From: Synechococcus sp. CBW1004
Lineage (GTDB): Bacteria; Cyanobacteriota; Cyanobacteriia; PCC-6307; Cyanobiaceae
Direction of reading: 5' to 3'
DNA length: 64,000 nt
NCBI RefSeq assembly: GCF_015840715.1
Contig: NZ_CP060397.1
Location: forward strand, 1,054,001-1,118,000
A program made the translations under genes and the position numbers. Below the pieces are notes generated by a model. The model saw nothing but the letters and a program-made list of their open reading frames with translations, was not told where the DNA came from and did no database searches. Shown here one piece after another: positions 46,634-54,142 of the stretch. Position 1 is the stretch's first letter. Each line of letters begins with the position of its first letter.

Positions 46634-47289
46634 CCTGGCTGTATCTGCTGGCGGCCATCGCCCTGTTCGCCGCGCCGCTGGCCAGCCCGCTGCCGAGCGC
46701 GGCGGCCGTTCAGGAGCTGATCCGCACGCTGGCCGAGCAGACCCAGGTGCCCAACCTGGTCTCCGGCGTGATCCTGCACACCCGCCTGTTCGACACGGTG
46801 GCGGAAGTGGTGGTGTTCACCCTGGCGGCGACCGGTGTCCGCCTGGTGCTGGCCGGGCAACCCGGGCGCCAGAGGATCCGCGGTCTCGAGGACCCTCCCT
46901 CCCAGGTGCTGTGCGAACTCGGCTCCACGATCGCGGCGCTGGTGGCGGTGGAACTGGCCCTGCGCGGCCATCTGAGCCCCGGCGGCGGCTTCGCGGCCGG
47001 GGTGGCCGGCGGCACCGCGATCGGACTGCAGCTGATCAGCGGCGGCGCCGAACGCAGCGAGCGGCTGTTCGTGCGTTACCGCGCCGACCTGCTGGAGAAG
47101 GCGGCGGTGCTCGGCTTTCTGCTGGTGGCGCTGCTGGCCCTGCTGGGGATGTCCCCGGAAGGGGGCCGTTTCGGCGATCTGCTCAGCGGCGGCTGGATTC
47201 CGCTGCTCAACCTGCTGGTGGCCCTGAAGGTGACGCTGGGATCCTGGTCGATGGTGCAGCGGCTGGTGCGTCACTGCGGCCTGCTCTGA
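46630..47289 (+). CDS. mrpB: Mrp antiporter subunit: MbhE-like plus MnhB fusion
   Basis: The 219-residue protein has two parts. Residues 1-75 resemble the C-terminal tail of MrpA/MbhE (NLVSGVILHTRLFDTVAEVV). Residues 90-219 are MnhB/MrpB: LVAVELALRGHLSPGGGFAA, AVLGFLLVALLALLGMSPEG and LVALKVTLGSWSM. This is the last subunit gene of the operon, 67 bases before bicA, with no terminator in between, so bicA may be cotranscribed. Confidence 0.85.
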   Translation: MTWLYLLAAIALFAAPLASPLPSAAAVQELIRTLAEQTQVPNLVSGVILHTRLFDTVAEVVVFTLAATGVRLVLAGQPGRQRIRGLEDPPSQVLCELGSTIAALVAVELALRGHLSPGGGFAAGVAGGTAIGLQLISGGAERSERLFVRYRADLLEKAAVLGFLLVALLALLGMSPEGGRFGDLLSGGWIPLLNLLVALKVTLGSWSMVQRLVRHCGLL

Positions 47290-47356
47290 AGGCCGGCCAC
47301 CAACCCAGGTTCGCAGCGCACCGCCTAAGGTTCCGCGCCAACCTTCGCCTGTAGCG

Positions 47357-49051
47357 ATGACAACCGCATCGGCGCCGCCGCGGCGCCCGCGACTGCGGCT
47401 GCTGAACCACATCAGCACCAACAACATCAAGGGGGATCTCTTCGGCGGGGTCACGGCCGCCATCGTGGCCCTGCCCCTGGCCCTGGCCTTTGGTGTGGCC
47501 TCCGGAGCGGGTGCCGCCGCCGGTCTGTGGGGCGCCGTGCTGGTCGGCCTGTTCGCCGCTGTGTTCGGCGGGACCCCCACCCTGATCTCGGAACCCACCG
47601 GTCCGATGACGGTGGTGATGACGGCCGTGATCGCCAGCCTGACGGCCCGCCACCCGGAGAACGGGCTGGCGATGGCCTTCACGGTGGTGATGCTGGCTGG
47701 GGTGTTTCAGATCCTGTTCGGCCTGCTGAAGCTGGGCCGCTACATCACCCAGATGCCGTATACGGTGATCTCGGGCTTCATGAGCGGGATCGGCTTCATC
47801 CTGGTGATCCTGCAGATCGGCCCGTTCCTGGGACAGGCGATTCCCAAGGGCGGGGTGATGGGCACCCTCAGCGCCCTCCCCCAGCTGCTGGGCAATGCCC
47901 GGCCCACCGAGGTGCTCCTGGCGCTGATCACGCTGGCGATTCTCTGGCTCACCCCAGCGAAGGTGAAGAAAATCGCCCCACCCCAGCTGATCGCCCTGGT
48001 GATCGGCACGGTGCTGTCGCTCACCCTCCTCAGCGGCGGCGGTGAGGGTGGCGAGGGCATCCGCCGGATCGGCGAGATCGCCTCAGGGTTCCCGAAACTG
48101 CAGATTCCCACCTTCGAGGTGAGCGAACTGCGCCTGATGTTCATCGACGCCGCCGTCCTTGGCATGCTCGGTTGCATCGACGCTCTGCTGACGGCTGTGA
48201 TCGCCGACAGCATCACCCGAACGGAGCACGACTCCAACAAGGAACTGATCGGTCAGGGCCTCGGCAACCTCGTGTCCGGCCTGTTCGGTGGCATCGCCGG
48301 TGCAGGCGCCACGATGGGCACGGTGGTGAACATCCAGGCGGGGGGCCGCAGCGCCCTCTCGGGCATCAGCCGGGCGCTGATCCTGATGGTGGTCATCCTG
48401 GCCGGCGGCCGGCTGGCGGCCCAGATTCCCCAGGCCGTGCTTGCCGGCATCGCCCTGAAGGTGGGTGTCGACATCGTCGACTGGGGCTTCATCAGGCGCG
48501 CCCACCGCATCTCGATCAGCGGCGCGGTGATCATGTATCTGGTGATCGCCCTAACGGTGCTGGTGGATCTGATCGTGGCGGTGGGTGTGGGTGTGTTCAT
48601 CGCCAACATCCTCACCATCGACAAGATGAGCGCTCTGCAGAGCCGATCGGTGAAATCGGTGAGCACCGGCGATGGCGACCTGATGATTCCCGATGAAGAG
48701 AAGCAGATGCTGGATCAGGGCAAGGGTCAGGTGCTGCTCTTCCAGCTCAATGGCGCCATGATCTTCGGGGTGGCCAAGGCGATCGGCCGCGAACACAATG
48801 CCATCACCGATTGCAAGGCGGTGATCTTCGACCTTTCGGAGGTCTCACACCTTGGCGTCACCGCGGCCCTGGCCGTGGAGAACGCCGTCGAGGAGGCGAT
48901 CGAGAAGGGTCGCCAGGTGTTTGTGGTGGGGGCCACCGGCACCACCCAGCGCCGACTCGAGAAGCTCGGCCTCTACAGCAAGCTGCCGGCGGAGCGCATC
49001 AACCTCAGCCGCCGCGATGCCCTCGAGCAGGCGGTCGCTGGCCTGGCCTGA
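47357..49051 (+). CDS. bicA: BicA-type SulP Na+-dependent bicarbonate transporter
   Basis: The 564-residue SulP transporter has an N-terminal membrane domain of about 12-14 helices and a C-terminal STAS domain (LLFQLNGAMIFGVAKAIGRE, AVIFDLSEVSHLGVTAALAV). Blocks such as GVTAAIVALPLALAFGVASG, TLISEPTGPMTVVMTAVIAS and SGFMSGIGFILVILQIGPFL fit BicA, the high-flux, low-affinity bicarbonate importer of cyanobacteria. BicA depends on Na+, consistent with the mrp operon directly upstream. ATG 47357 is clear. A strong terminator follows the stop. Confidence 0.93.
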   Translation: MTTASAPPRRPRLRLLNHISTNNIKGDLFGGVTAAIVALPLALAFGVASGAGAAAGLWGAVLVGLFAAVFGGTPTLISEPTGPMTVVMTAVIASLTARHPENGLAMAFTVVMLAGVFQILFGLLKLGRYITQMPYTVISGFMSGIGFILVILQIGPFLGQAIPKGGVMGTLSALPQLLGNARPTEVLLALITLAILWLTPAKVKKIAPPQLIALVIGTVLSLTLLSGGGEGGEGIRRIGEIASGFPKLQIPTFEVSELRLMFIDAAVLGMLGCIDALLTAVIADSITRTEHDSNKELIGQGLGNLVSGLFGGIAGAGATMGTVVNIQAGGRSALSGISRALILMVVILAGGRLAAQIPQAVLAGIALKVGVDIVDWGFIRRAHRISISGAVIMYLVIALTVLVDLIVAVGVGVFIANILTIDKMSALQSRSVKSVSTGDGDLMIPDEEKQMLDQGKGQVLLFQLNGAMIFGVAKAIGREHNAITDCKAVIFDLSEVSHLGVTAALAVENAVEEAIEKGRQVFVVGATGTTQRRLEKLGLYSKLPAERINLSRRDALEQAVAGLA

Positions 49052-49128
49052 CAGTCCCGCCAGGGGGAGCGGCAGCCTGACGGCCGCAGCATCGCATCCC
49101 TGAACTCCCTGCCTCAGCTTCAGAGCGC

Positions 49129-49155
49129 AAGCCCCGGCCCAGCCGGGGCTTTTTT
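49129..49155 (+). terminator. Rho-independent terminator after bicA
   Basis: A stem of AAGCCCCGGC (49129-49138) with GCCGGGGCTT (49142-49151), a 3-base loop and a run of T residues to 49155 lies about 80 bases after the bicA stop. It separates bicA from the sbtA region. Confidence 0.9.
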
Positions 49156-49448
49156 CATGCGTGCGTCCGGGACGGGTCACAGCGACAACCCAGGCACCGG
49201 CGGAAGAGACCAGAAGGGATCGATGAAAACCCATGACCTGAATCGGCGGAATTCAAGTTGCGCAGGAACATCAGGGTGTCGCCTGGGAACATCAGCAAAA
49301 GCAGGCAGTCAGAAACCCTTATTGACACCATTGGAGCTGCTGCCTGATCATCGCCCCAACACGATTGCGGCACAACCTACATTTCAGCCTCGACAGTTGA
49401 GGGTGTCTCTCGAGACCGTCAGTTCTCCCTCCATTGCATGGACCAGGA
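49156..49448. promoter_or_regulatory. Control region upstream of the first Crp/Fnr-type regulator and sbtA
   Basis: This spacer of about 290 bases has lower G+C than its surroundings. It contains two copies of GGAACATCAG (49265-49274 and 49286-49295) spaced exactly 21 bases apart in the same orientation, as two operator half-sites on one helix face would be. A TTGACA at 49322-49327 is a possible -35 box, but no good -10 is seen. It is probably the promoter region for the regulator-sbtA-sbtB series. Confidence 0.5.
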
Positions 49449-50024
49449 ATGCAGGCAATGATGTCGGAACATCGTTTACAGCTGGCACTTGAGGTCGGGC
49501 AGGCATTGCCTGTGCACACGTTTTGGCGTGTGCATGATGGCGTTGTGCGAGCAACAGGCTGGAGTCATCGCGCCGATGTCTACACCCTGGGCATCTGGGG
49601 CCCCGGAGACATTGTGATTCCGGACCTGCTCAGCCAGAAGCCGATGGAACTTCGCGCCCTGTCAGGGGTGATGGTGCATGAATGGGTTCCCCAGCCCGAT
49701 GAATGGCAGGCCTTCTCCTCCACACATAGTCAGCAGATGGGCGTGCTGCTGGAACTGACCCGCATTCGCCCGGCCGAAGCACGGTTGTTTCATCTCCTGA
49801 TCTGGCTCAGCGAACGCTTCGGCTGCCAGAGCGAACAAGGCCGCTCGCTTCCACTGGAAGCCATGAATCTCACCCACCGTCAACTGGCGGAGATGGCCAG
49901 CGTGTCGCGCGTCACGGTGACCAAAGCCCTCGGCCACTTCCGGCAGCAGGGATGGCTGCAGCGAATCGGAGGACAAGAGCTGCTGACACACGACGGCATC
50001 GCCCTGCAGCAGAGATTCAGCTGA
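49449..50024 (+). CDS. Short Crp/Fnr-type transcriptional regulator
   Basis: The 191-residue protein has a C-terminal winged-helix of the Crp/Fnr family (MNLTHRQLAEMASVSRVTVT, KALGHFRQQGWLQRIG) and a shortened N-terminal beta-roll: WRVHDGVVRATGWSHRADVY and LGIWGPGDIVIPDLLSQ. The first strands and the nucleotide-contact Glu/Arg of CRP are absent, so it probably does not bind cAMP. Start is uncertain: ATGs at 49449, 49458 and 49461, with TTG at 49434. It lies 95 bases before sbtA, so control of carbon uptake is likely. It is a paralogue of the regulator at 54143. Confidence 0.88.
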   Translation: MQAMMSEHRLQLALEVGQALPVHTFWRVHDGVVRATGWSHRADVYTLGIWGPGDIVIPDLLSQKPMELRALSGVMVHEWVPQPDEWQAFSSTHSQQMGVLLELTRIRPAEARLFHLLIWLSERFGCQSEQGRSLPLEAMNLTHRQLAEMASVSRVTVTKALGHFRQQGWLQRIGGQELLTHDGIALQQRFS

Positions 50025-50119
50025 GCCGATGGCATACACCGATCAGAGAAGCAGGGATCCGCCGCAGCTCACGCCACGCCGTCGCCTTGATTTCGCCTTT
50101 CTTCATCAAGATAAAGCCA

Positions 50120-51118
50120 GTGTCTGAATTCATCACGCTGTTGATCAAGCAGCTCCAGTCACCAACCCTGGGTTTTCTGATCGGTGGCATTGTTGTGGCC
50201 TCCTTCGGCAGCCAGCTTGCCATCCCCGATTCGATCTACAAGTTCATCACGTTCTTCCTGCTGCTGAAAATCGGTCTCAGTGGTGGAATCGCGATTCGGA
50301 ACTCCAATTTCTCCGAAATCTTTCTGCCGGCGCTCGCCGCCGTGGCACTTGGCATCTTGATCGTTCTGATCAGCCGGTACACCCTGGCGAAGCTGCCAGG
50401 CATCAAGGTGCCGGATGCCGTGGCCACGGGCGGATTGTTCGGCGCCGTCAGTGGTTCCACTCTCGCGGCGGTGCTGCCGCAGCTGGATTCCGCCAAGGTT
50501 CCCTATGAGGCCTGGACAGCTGCGCTGTATCCCTTCATGGACATTCCGGCCCTGGTCACGGCAATTGTCGTCGCCAGCCTCTACATCAGCAAGCGGAGCG
50601 GCCATGCCAGCGACACAGTCGAAATCTGGCCGATCGTGAAGGACAGCCTGCAGAGCTCGGCCGTGACAGCACTGCTGCTGGGTGTTGCCCTCGGCATTGC
50701 CACCAAACCAGAGCCTGTCTACGAGAGCTTCTTCAACCCACTCTTCCGTGGCTTCCTCTCCATCCTGATGATCATCATGGGGATGGAGGCCGCTCAACGC
50801 ATGAACGAGCTGCGCAAGGTGGCCCAGTGGTTTGCGATCTACGCCTTCATCGCCCCCATCCTGCATGGCTTCCTGGCCTTCGGCCTTGGTCTCCTGATCC
50901 ACAGGATCACCGGCTTCAGCATCGGTGGCGCCGTAGTGCTGGCCGTGATCGCCGCCTCCAGCTCGGACATCTCGGAACCGCCGACCCTGCGGGCCGGCAT
51001 TCCATCGGCGAATCCCTCGGCCTACATCGGTGCGTCCACCGCCATCGGCACCCCTGTGGCGATCGCCATCTGCATCCCCCTCTTCATCGGAATCGCCGAG
51101 ATGATGCTCGGTCGATAA
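50120..51118 (+). CDS. sbtA: SbtA Na+-dependent bicarbonate transporter
   Basis: The 332-residue permease takes up bicarbonate with high affinity using the Na+ gradient. It shows the two inverted five-helix repeats of the family: TLGFLIGGIVVASFGSQLAI, KIGLSGGIAIRNSNFSEIFL, GLFGAVSGSTLAAVLPQLDS and MDIPALVTAIVVASLYISKR. The second half has SILMIIMGMEAAQRM, VLAVIAASSSDISEPPTLRA and PSAYIGASTAIGTPVAIAIC. The GTG at 50120 is chosen because the open frame upstream is basic and lacks the family pattern. It is followed by sbtB 36 bases later. Confidence 0.95.
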   Translation: MSEFITLLIKQLQSPTLGFLIGGIVVASFGSQLAIPDSIYKFITFFLLLKIGLSGGIAIRNSNFSEIFLPALAAVALGILIVLISRYTLAKLPGIKVPDAVATGGLFGAVSGSTLAAVLPQLDSAKVPYEAWTAALYPFMDIPALVTAIVVASLYISKRSGHASDTVEIWPIVKDSLQSSAVTALLLGVALGIATKPEPVYESFFNPLFRGFLSILMIIMGMEAAQRMNELRKVAQWFAIYAFIAPILHGFLAFGLGLLIHRITGFSIGGAVVLAVIAASSSDISEPPTLRAGIPSANPSAYIGASTAIGTPVAIAICIPLFIGIAEMMLGR

Positions 51119-51154
51119 TCTTAAAGTCAGAACATCTCTTCAGAGGAATGAGTC

Positions 51155-51469
51155 ATGAGTCAACAGGTCTGGAAACTGGTGATTGTTGCAGAGGAAATCC
51201 TCTCCAAGAAACTGATCAAGCTCATCAAGGAGGCCGGCGCCACCGGCTACACCGTGATGGCAGCCGGCGGAGAAGGCAACCGCAATGTGCGCTCCACCGA
51301 GGAACCAAGTGTCTCCCACACACTGTCGAACATCAAAATCGAGGTCCTCACCGGCACCCGCGAGCTGGCCGATCGGATCACCCATCACATCGAAACCAAA
51401 TACTATGCGGATTACTCGATCATCACCTACATCTCTCAGGTCGAGGCCCTGCGGGACCACAAGTTCTGA
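51155..51469 (+). CDS. sbtB: SbtB, PII-like regulator of SbtA
   Basis: The 104-residue PII-like protein binds SbtA and adenine nucleotides and adjusts bicarbonate uptake. It has the ferredoxin-like fold pattern [20 protein letters not shown], the T-loop region [18 protein letters not shown] and a C-terminal strand ending [13 protein letters not shown]. The C-terminal CGPxGC redox-loop of Synechocystis SbtB is absent; the protein ends just before it. An AGAGGAA ribosome-binding site lies close to the ATG. Confidence 0.93.
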   Translation: MSQQVWKLVIVAEEILSKKLIKLIKEAGATGYTVMAAGGEGNRNVRSTEEPSVSHTLSNIKIEVLTGTRELADRITHHIETKYYADYSIITYISQVEALRDHKF

Positions 51470-51511
51470 GCCACAGCCCTTGCAACGCTGCTCTCCGGGC
51501 GGCTGACATTC

Positions 51512-51548
51512 GGGATCTCAGGAGTTGTCCTGGGATCCCATTTTTTTT
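51512..51548 (+). terminator. Rho-independent terminator after sbtB
   Basis: A 12-base stem (51512-51523 with 51528-51539, one G-T pair) with a GTTG loop is followed by A and eight T residues. It ends the sbtA-sbtB transcript. The remaining bases to the PsiE-like gene at 51781 hold no other recognisable feature. Confidence 0.9.
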
Positions 51549-51780
51549 GTGATGCCCCCCCGGTTCAGATGGCGTTCACGGATGCGTGAACACGGTCCCT
51601 GGCTGGATCATGCCCCCCATCCTCGAGAGAGAGGCTTAGAATCGCCGCCTCGGTGCTTGCAGACCGGCCCCGGGGCCAGCGCCAGTCCGAGAGTGATCAG
51701 GGTGGTGGATGGAGATGTGGCTCCTGATTCAGGACCCATCCATCCCGGCCCCAGTCGCTTGGAATTTCTTCTCCTGAGCC

Positions 51781-52248
51781 ATGGACCTGTTCAGCGACAA
51801 GCGCTTTCTTGGCGCCATCCACAGCTACGAGCGGCAGCTCGCCAAGATTCTCGCCCTGTTGCTGGCGGTGGTCATCGGCTTTGCAACGGTCGAACTCCTG
51901 CTGCAGTCGGGGGTCAAGATCGTGCAGTGGCAGACCGACTGGTTTGACGGGAGTCTGATCAAATTGCTCGATCGGCTGCTGCTGATCTTCATTGCCCTTG
52001 AGGTGTTGCAGAACGTGACCGCCTACCTGCGCGATCAGGTGGTTCAGATCGAACTGGTGTTATTGACCGCCCTCACTGCCGTGGCGCGGAAAGTGATCGT
52101 GCTGCCGCCAGGAACCGACAACAAGGCCCCCCTGATGGGCGGATTCGGGTTGATCGTGGTGGGACTCGCTGCCGCCTACTGGCTGATCCGTCAGGCAGGA
52201 CAGGGTGCCAATCGGCCCCAGGATTCGAACAGCAATCCATCCGAGTGA
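51781..52248 (+). CDS. PsiE-like (phosphate-starvation-inducible) membrane protein
   Basis: The 155-residue protein has four hydrophobic segments and the PsiE-family pattern: KILALLLAVVIGFATVELLL, LDRLLLIFIALEVLQNVTAY, the membrane-cytoplasm region QIELVLLTALTAVARKVIVL and a final helix FGLIVVGLAAAYWLIRQAG. A Gln/Asn/Ser-rich tail follows. PsiE proteins of unknown mechanism often sit beside transport genes. It is a single gene 230 bases after the sbtB terminator. Confidence 0.85.
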   Translation: MDLFSDKRFLGAIHSYERQLAKILALLLAVVIGFATVELLLQSGVKIVQWQTDWFDGSLIKLLDRLLLIFIALEVLQNVTAYLRDQVVQIELVLLTALTAVARKVIVLPPGTDNKAPLMGGFGLIVVGLAAAYWLIRQAGQGANRPQDSNSNPSE

Positions 52249-52396
52249 TCCATAGCCATCAGCGACCGAATCCCGCCATTGATCAGCAGGGCTGATCAGG
52301 ACGATTCGAGCTGCTGAGCCTGAACGGGGGGTCTGGGCACCCACGCCCCGATCTCAGTCATTAACGTTCGCCGACCCTCTCCACCAACCCCCTCCA

Positions 52397-53368
52397 ATGC
52401 CTGCGCCACAGAAGCGCCCTTCGGGCCGCTGCGACGCACTGAGCCTGCACATGCGTGCCATTGCTCGGATCCCCCTGCTCACAGCCTGTGAGGAGATTTC
52501 CCTGGCACGCGAGGTGCAGAGGGGTCGGCAATTGCTGGAGGTGAAGGAAGAGATGACCCTGCGCTCCGGCGGATCCATCCCGAGCCTGGACGCCTGGGCA
52601 CTGGAAACCGGCATGACCATCCGCGAGCTGCAGCGCTGTCTGTATCGGGCCGAACGGGCACGCAGCCGCATGGTGGTGGCCAACCTGCGTCTGGTGATCA
52701 GCATGGCGAAGCGCTACCAGCACCGGCCGGGAGATCTGGAGGATCTGATTCAGGATGGAACCATCGGTCTGATCCGGGCAGTCGAGCGGTTCGACCCCAG
52801 CCGCGGCTACCGCTTCTCCACCTACGCCACCTGGTGGATCCGCGATGGCATCGGCAGCGCCCTGATCAACCGCGGGCGCACGATCCGCCTTCCCTCCACG
52901 ATGGTGGACCAGCTGCACCGGCTGCGACAGTGCCAGCAGAGTCTCGGTCAGACGCTGGGCCGTGATCCCAGCCTGGGCGAGCTGGCGGAGGCCACGGGAC
53001 TGAAAGCTCTCGACATCCGGGAGGTCCTGTTCCGCGCCCAGGAGCCGCTCAGCCTCGACGCCCAGCAGGGCGCCGGCAGTGAGCTGCGCCTGGTCGAAAC
53101 CCTGGCCTGCCGCCGCACCGATCCCCATGACCAGGTCACCACGACCCTGATGCAGCAGGACATCGAGCGATTGCTGGATGATCTCCCCGCGGCGGAAGCC
53201 ACCCTGCTGCGCTTCCGCTATGGCCTCACCGCCGAGGCCCCGCTGAGCCTGAGCGCCACGGCAAGGCGGATGGGCATCACCCGCGACACCGCCCGCGGAC
53301 TCGAGCGCCGGGCCAATGCCGCGATCCGGCAGCTGTCCCAGGGCTTCGTCGACTACCTGGAGGCCTGA
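52397..53368 (+). CDS. RNA polymerase sigma factor, group 2-like
   Basis: The 323-residue sigma-70 family protein lacks region 1.1. It shows RMVVANLRLVISMAKRY, DLEDLIQDGTIGLIRAVERF, RFSTYATWWIRDGI in region 2, RTIRLPSTMVDQLHRLRQCQ in region 3 and SLSATARRMGITRDTARGLE in region 4. It resembles the sigma factor at 15.8 kb but is more divergent, for example YQHRPGDLEDLIQD in place of YTRRNMELLDLIQE. ATG 52397 is clear. Its position between the carbon-uptake and amine-system regions suggests it may drive genes here. Confidence 0.93.
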   Translation: MPAPQKRPSGRCDALSLHMRAIARIPLLTACEEISLAREVQRGRQLLEVKEEMTLRSGGSIPSLDAWALETGMTIRELQRCLYRAERARSRMVVANLRLVISMAKRYQHRPGDLEDLIQDGTIGLIRAVERFDPSRGYRFSTYATWWIRDGIGSALINRGRTIRLPSTMVDQLHRLRQCQQSLGQTLGRDPSLGELAEATGLKALDIREVLFRAQEPLSLDAQQGAGSELRLVETLACRRTDPHDQVTTTLMQQDIERLLDDLPAAEATLLRFRYGLTAEAPLSLSATARRMGITRDTARGLERRANAAIRQLSQGFVDYLEA

Positions 53369-53636
53369 GCGCCTCCTCGGGGTGGGCGGGCCGATGCACG
53401 AACCACTCGCTGCCACCCAGACGCGGGGGACGCCGACAGAGGCGGTGGAGCCCATGGCCCGGACACCCGCCGCGTTGCTGCCGGCAGCGGCCGTCCGGGC
53501 TCTCATCACTGTGGCGCCTGGCGGCTGTGTGGACACAGTCCCCGTGGCAACCCGGTGGACGCGGGCTGAAAGGCGCCAGGTTGATCGTGCCGCTTCCGTC
53601 ACGGGTTCAGGGAGCAGGAGGAAAAGCGAGGAGCAG

Positions 53637-53668
53637 AAAAGAATCCGCTGCGATGCCTCGCAGCGGAT
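53637..53668 (-). terminator. Terminator-like hairpin on the minus strand, in a region with no minus-strand gene
   Basis: Perfect arms ATCCGCTGCGA (53643-53653) and TCGCAGCGGAT (53658-53668) with a TGCC loop form a hairpin. Read on the minus strand it is followed by TCTTTTCTG, like an intrinsic terminator. No minus-strand protein gene lies to its right for more than 6 kb, so it may end a small or antisense RNA. Confidence 0.5.
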
Positions 53669-54045
53669 CCAGATCTCCAGGAACAGACATGCAAGCAGGA
53701 ATGAAAAGGATGTGGACCAAAACAGCACACCTGCGCATGTTGTCGCGACAACCAGAAACGAATTCCGTCTGTTCTCTCAGGCTGTCCCCGCTGCCTGGCC
53801 CTCTCCGTACGCCATGAGAGCACTGTCATTGCAGCGGCTTCATCTTGACTGGAGCATGATCAGGGCGACTGATCGCGGTCATGAGCGATGGTGCCAAAGA
53901 GGCGACCCAGCTCATGAGAGAGGGTCCCCTATGGTTGGCGCACGTCACCTCAGCAGACTCCGTGATGAGATCTCGCAATCCCTAGCCACTGGGCCGGACG
54001 TCCGGTCAGGAACACGGACAGTGGCCAGACCACAGCATTGGGGCG

Positions 54046-54100
54046 ATTGACGCCGTTGTCTTCAGCCGCCGATGAGATGTTGACAGACAACGGAGTCAAT
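54046..54100. promoter_or_regulatory. 15-base inverted repeat upstream of the second Crp/Fnr-type regulator
   Basis: Arms ATTGACGCCGTTGTC (54046-54060) and GACAACGGAGTCAAT (54086-54100) pair with one mismatch across a 25-base loop. They lie 42 bases before the most likely start codon of the regulator, so the structure would be in its leader or operator. Autoregulation or RNA-level control is possible. Confidence 0.55.
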
Positions 54101-54142
54101 GTGATGTGGCCTCACCGTCATCCATTCACGGCCTTTCCTGCC

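Larger units (their letters stand above)
53369..54142. other. Long spacer with inverted repeats and a minus-strand terminator-like hairpin
   Basis: About 770 bases hold no convincing gene; an open frame across it on the plus strand has shadow composition. Three structured elements are visible: an 11-base hairpin at 53643-53668 whose T-rich side is on the minus strand, a 14-base palindrome GTTGTCGCGACAAC at 53739-53752, and a long inverted repeat at 54046-54100. The G+C content is visibly lower than in neighbouring genes. A small RNA gene or complex promoter region is possible. Confidence 0.55.

Noticed and set aside
49322-49350. TTGACA at 49322 as a complete sigma-70 promoter
   Set aside because: The hexamer 17 bases downstream (TGATCA) is a poor -10 box, so I do not call a promoter.
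49157-49492. 111-codon plus-strand frame spanning the sbtA-region promoter
   Set aside because: It begins inside the bicA terminator region and runs into the regulator gene in another frame, with no domain pattern.
52205-52225. GTTCGAATCC on the minus strand, like a tRNA T-loop
   Set aside because: No matching T-stem, acceptor stem or anticodon arm is present, and it lies inside the PsiE-like coding sequence.
53316-54050. Open frame of 244 codons on the plus strand through the spacer after the second sigma factor
   Set aside because: Its first codons overlap the end of the sigma-factor gene in another frame, the composition is Arg/Ser/Thr-rich without hydrophobic or domain pattern, and it runs through three inverted repeats. 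Treated as chance.
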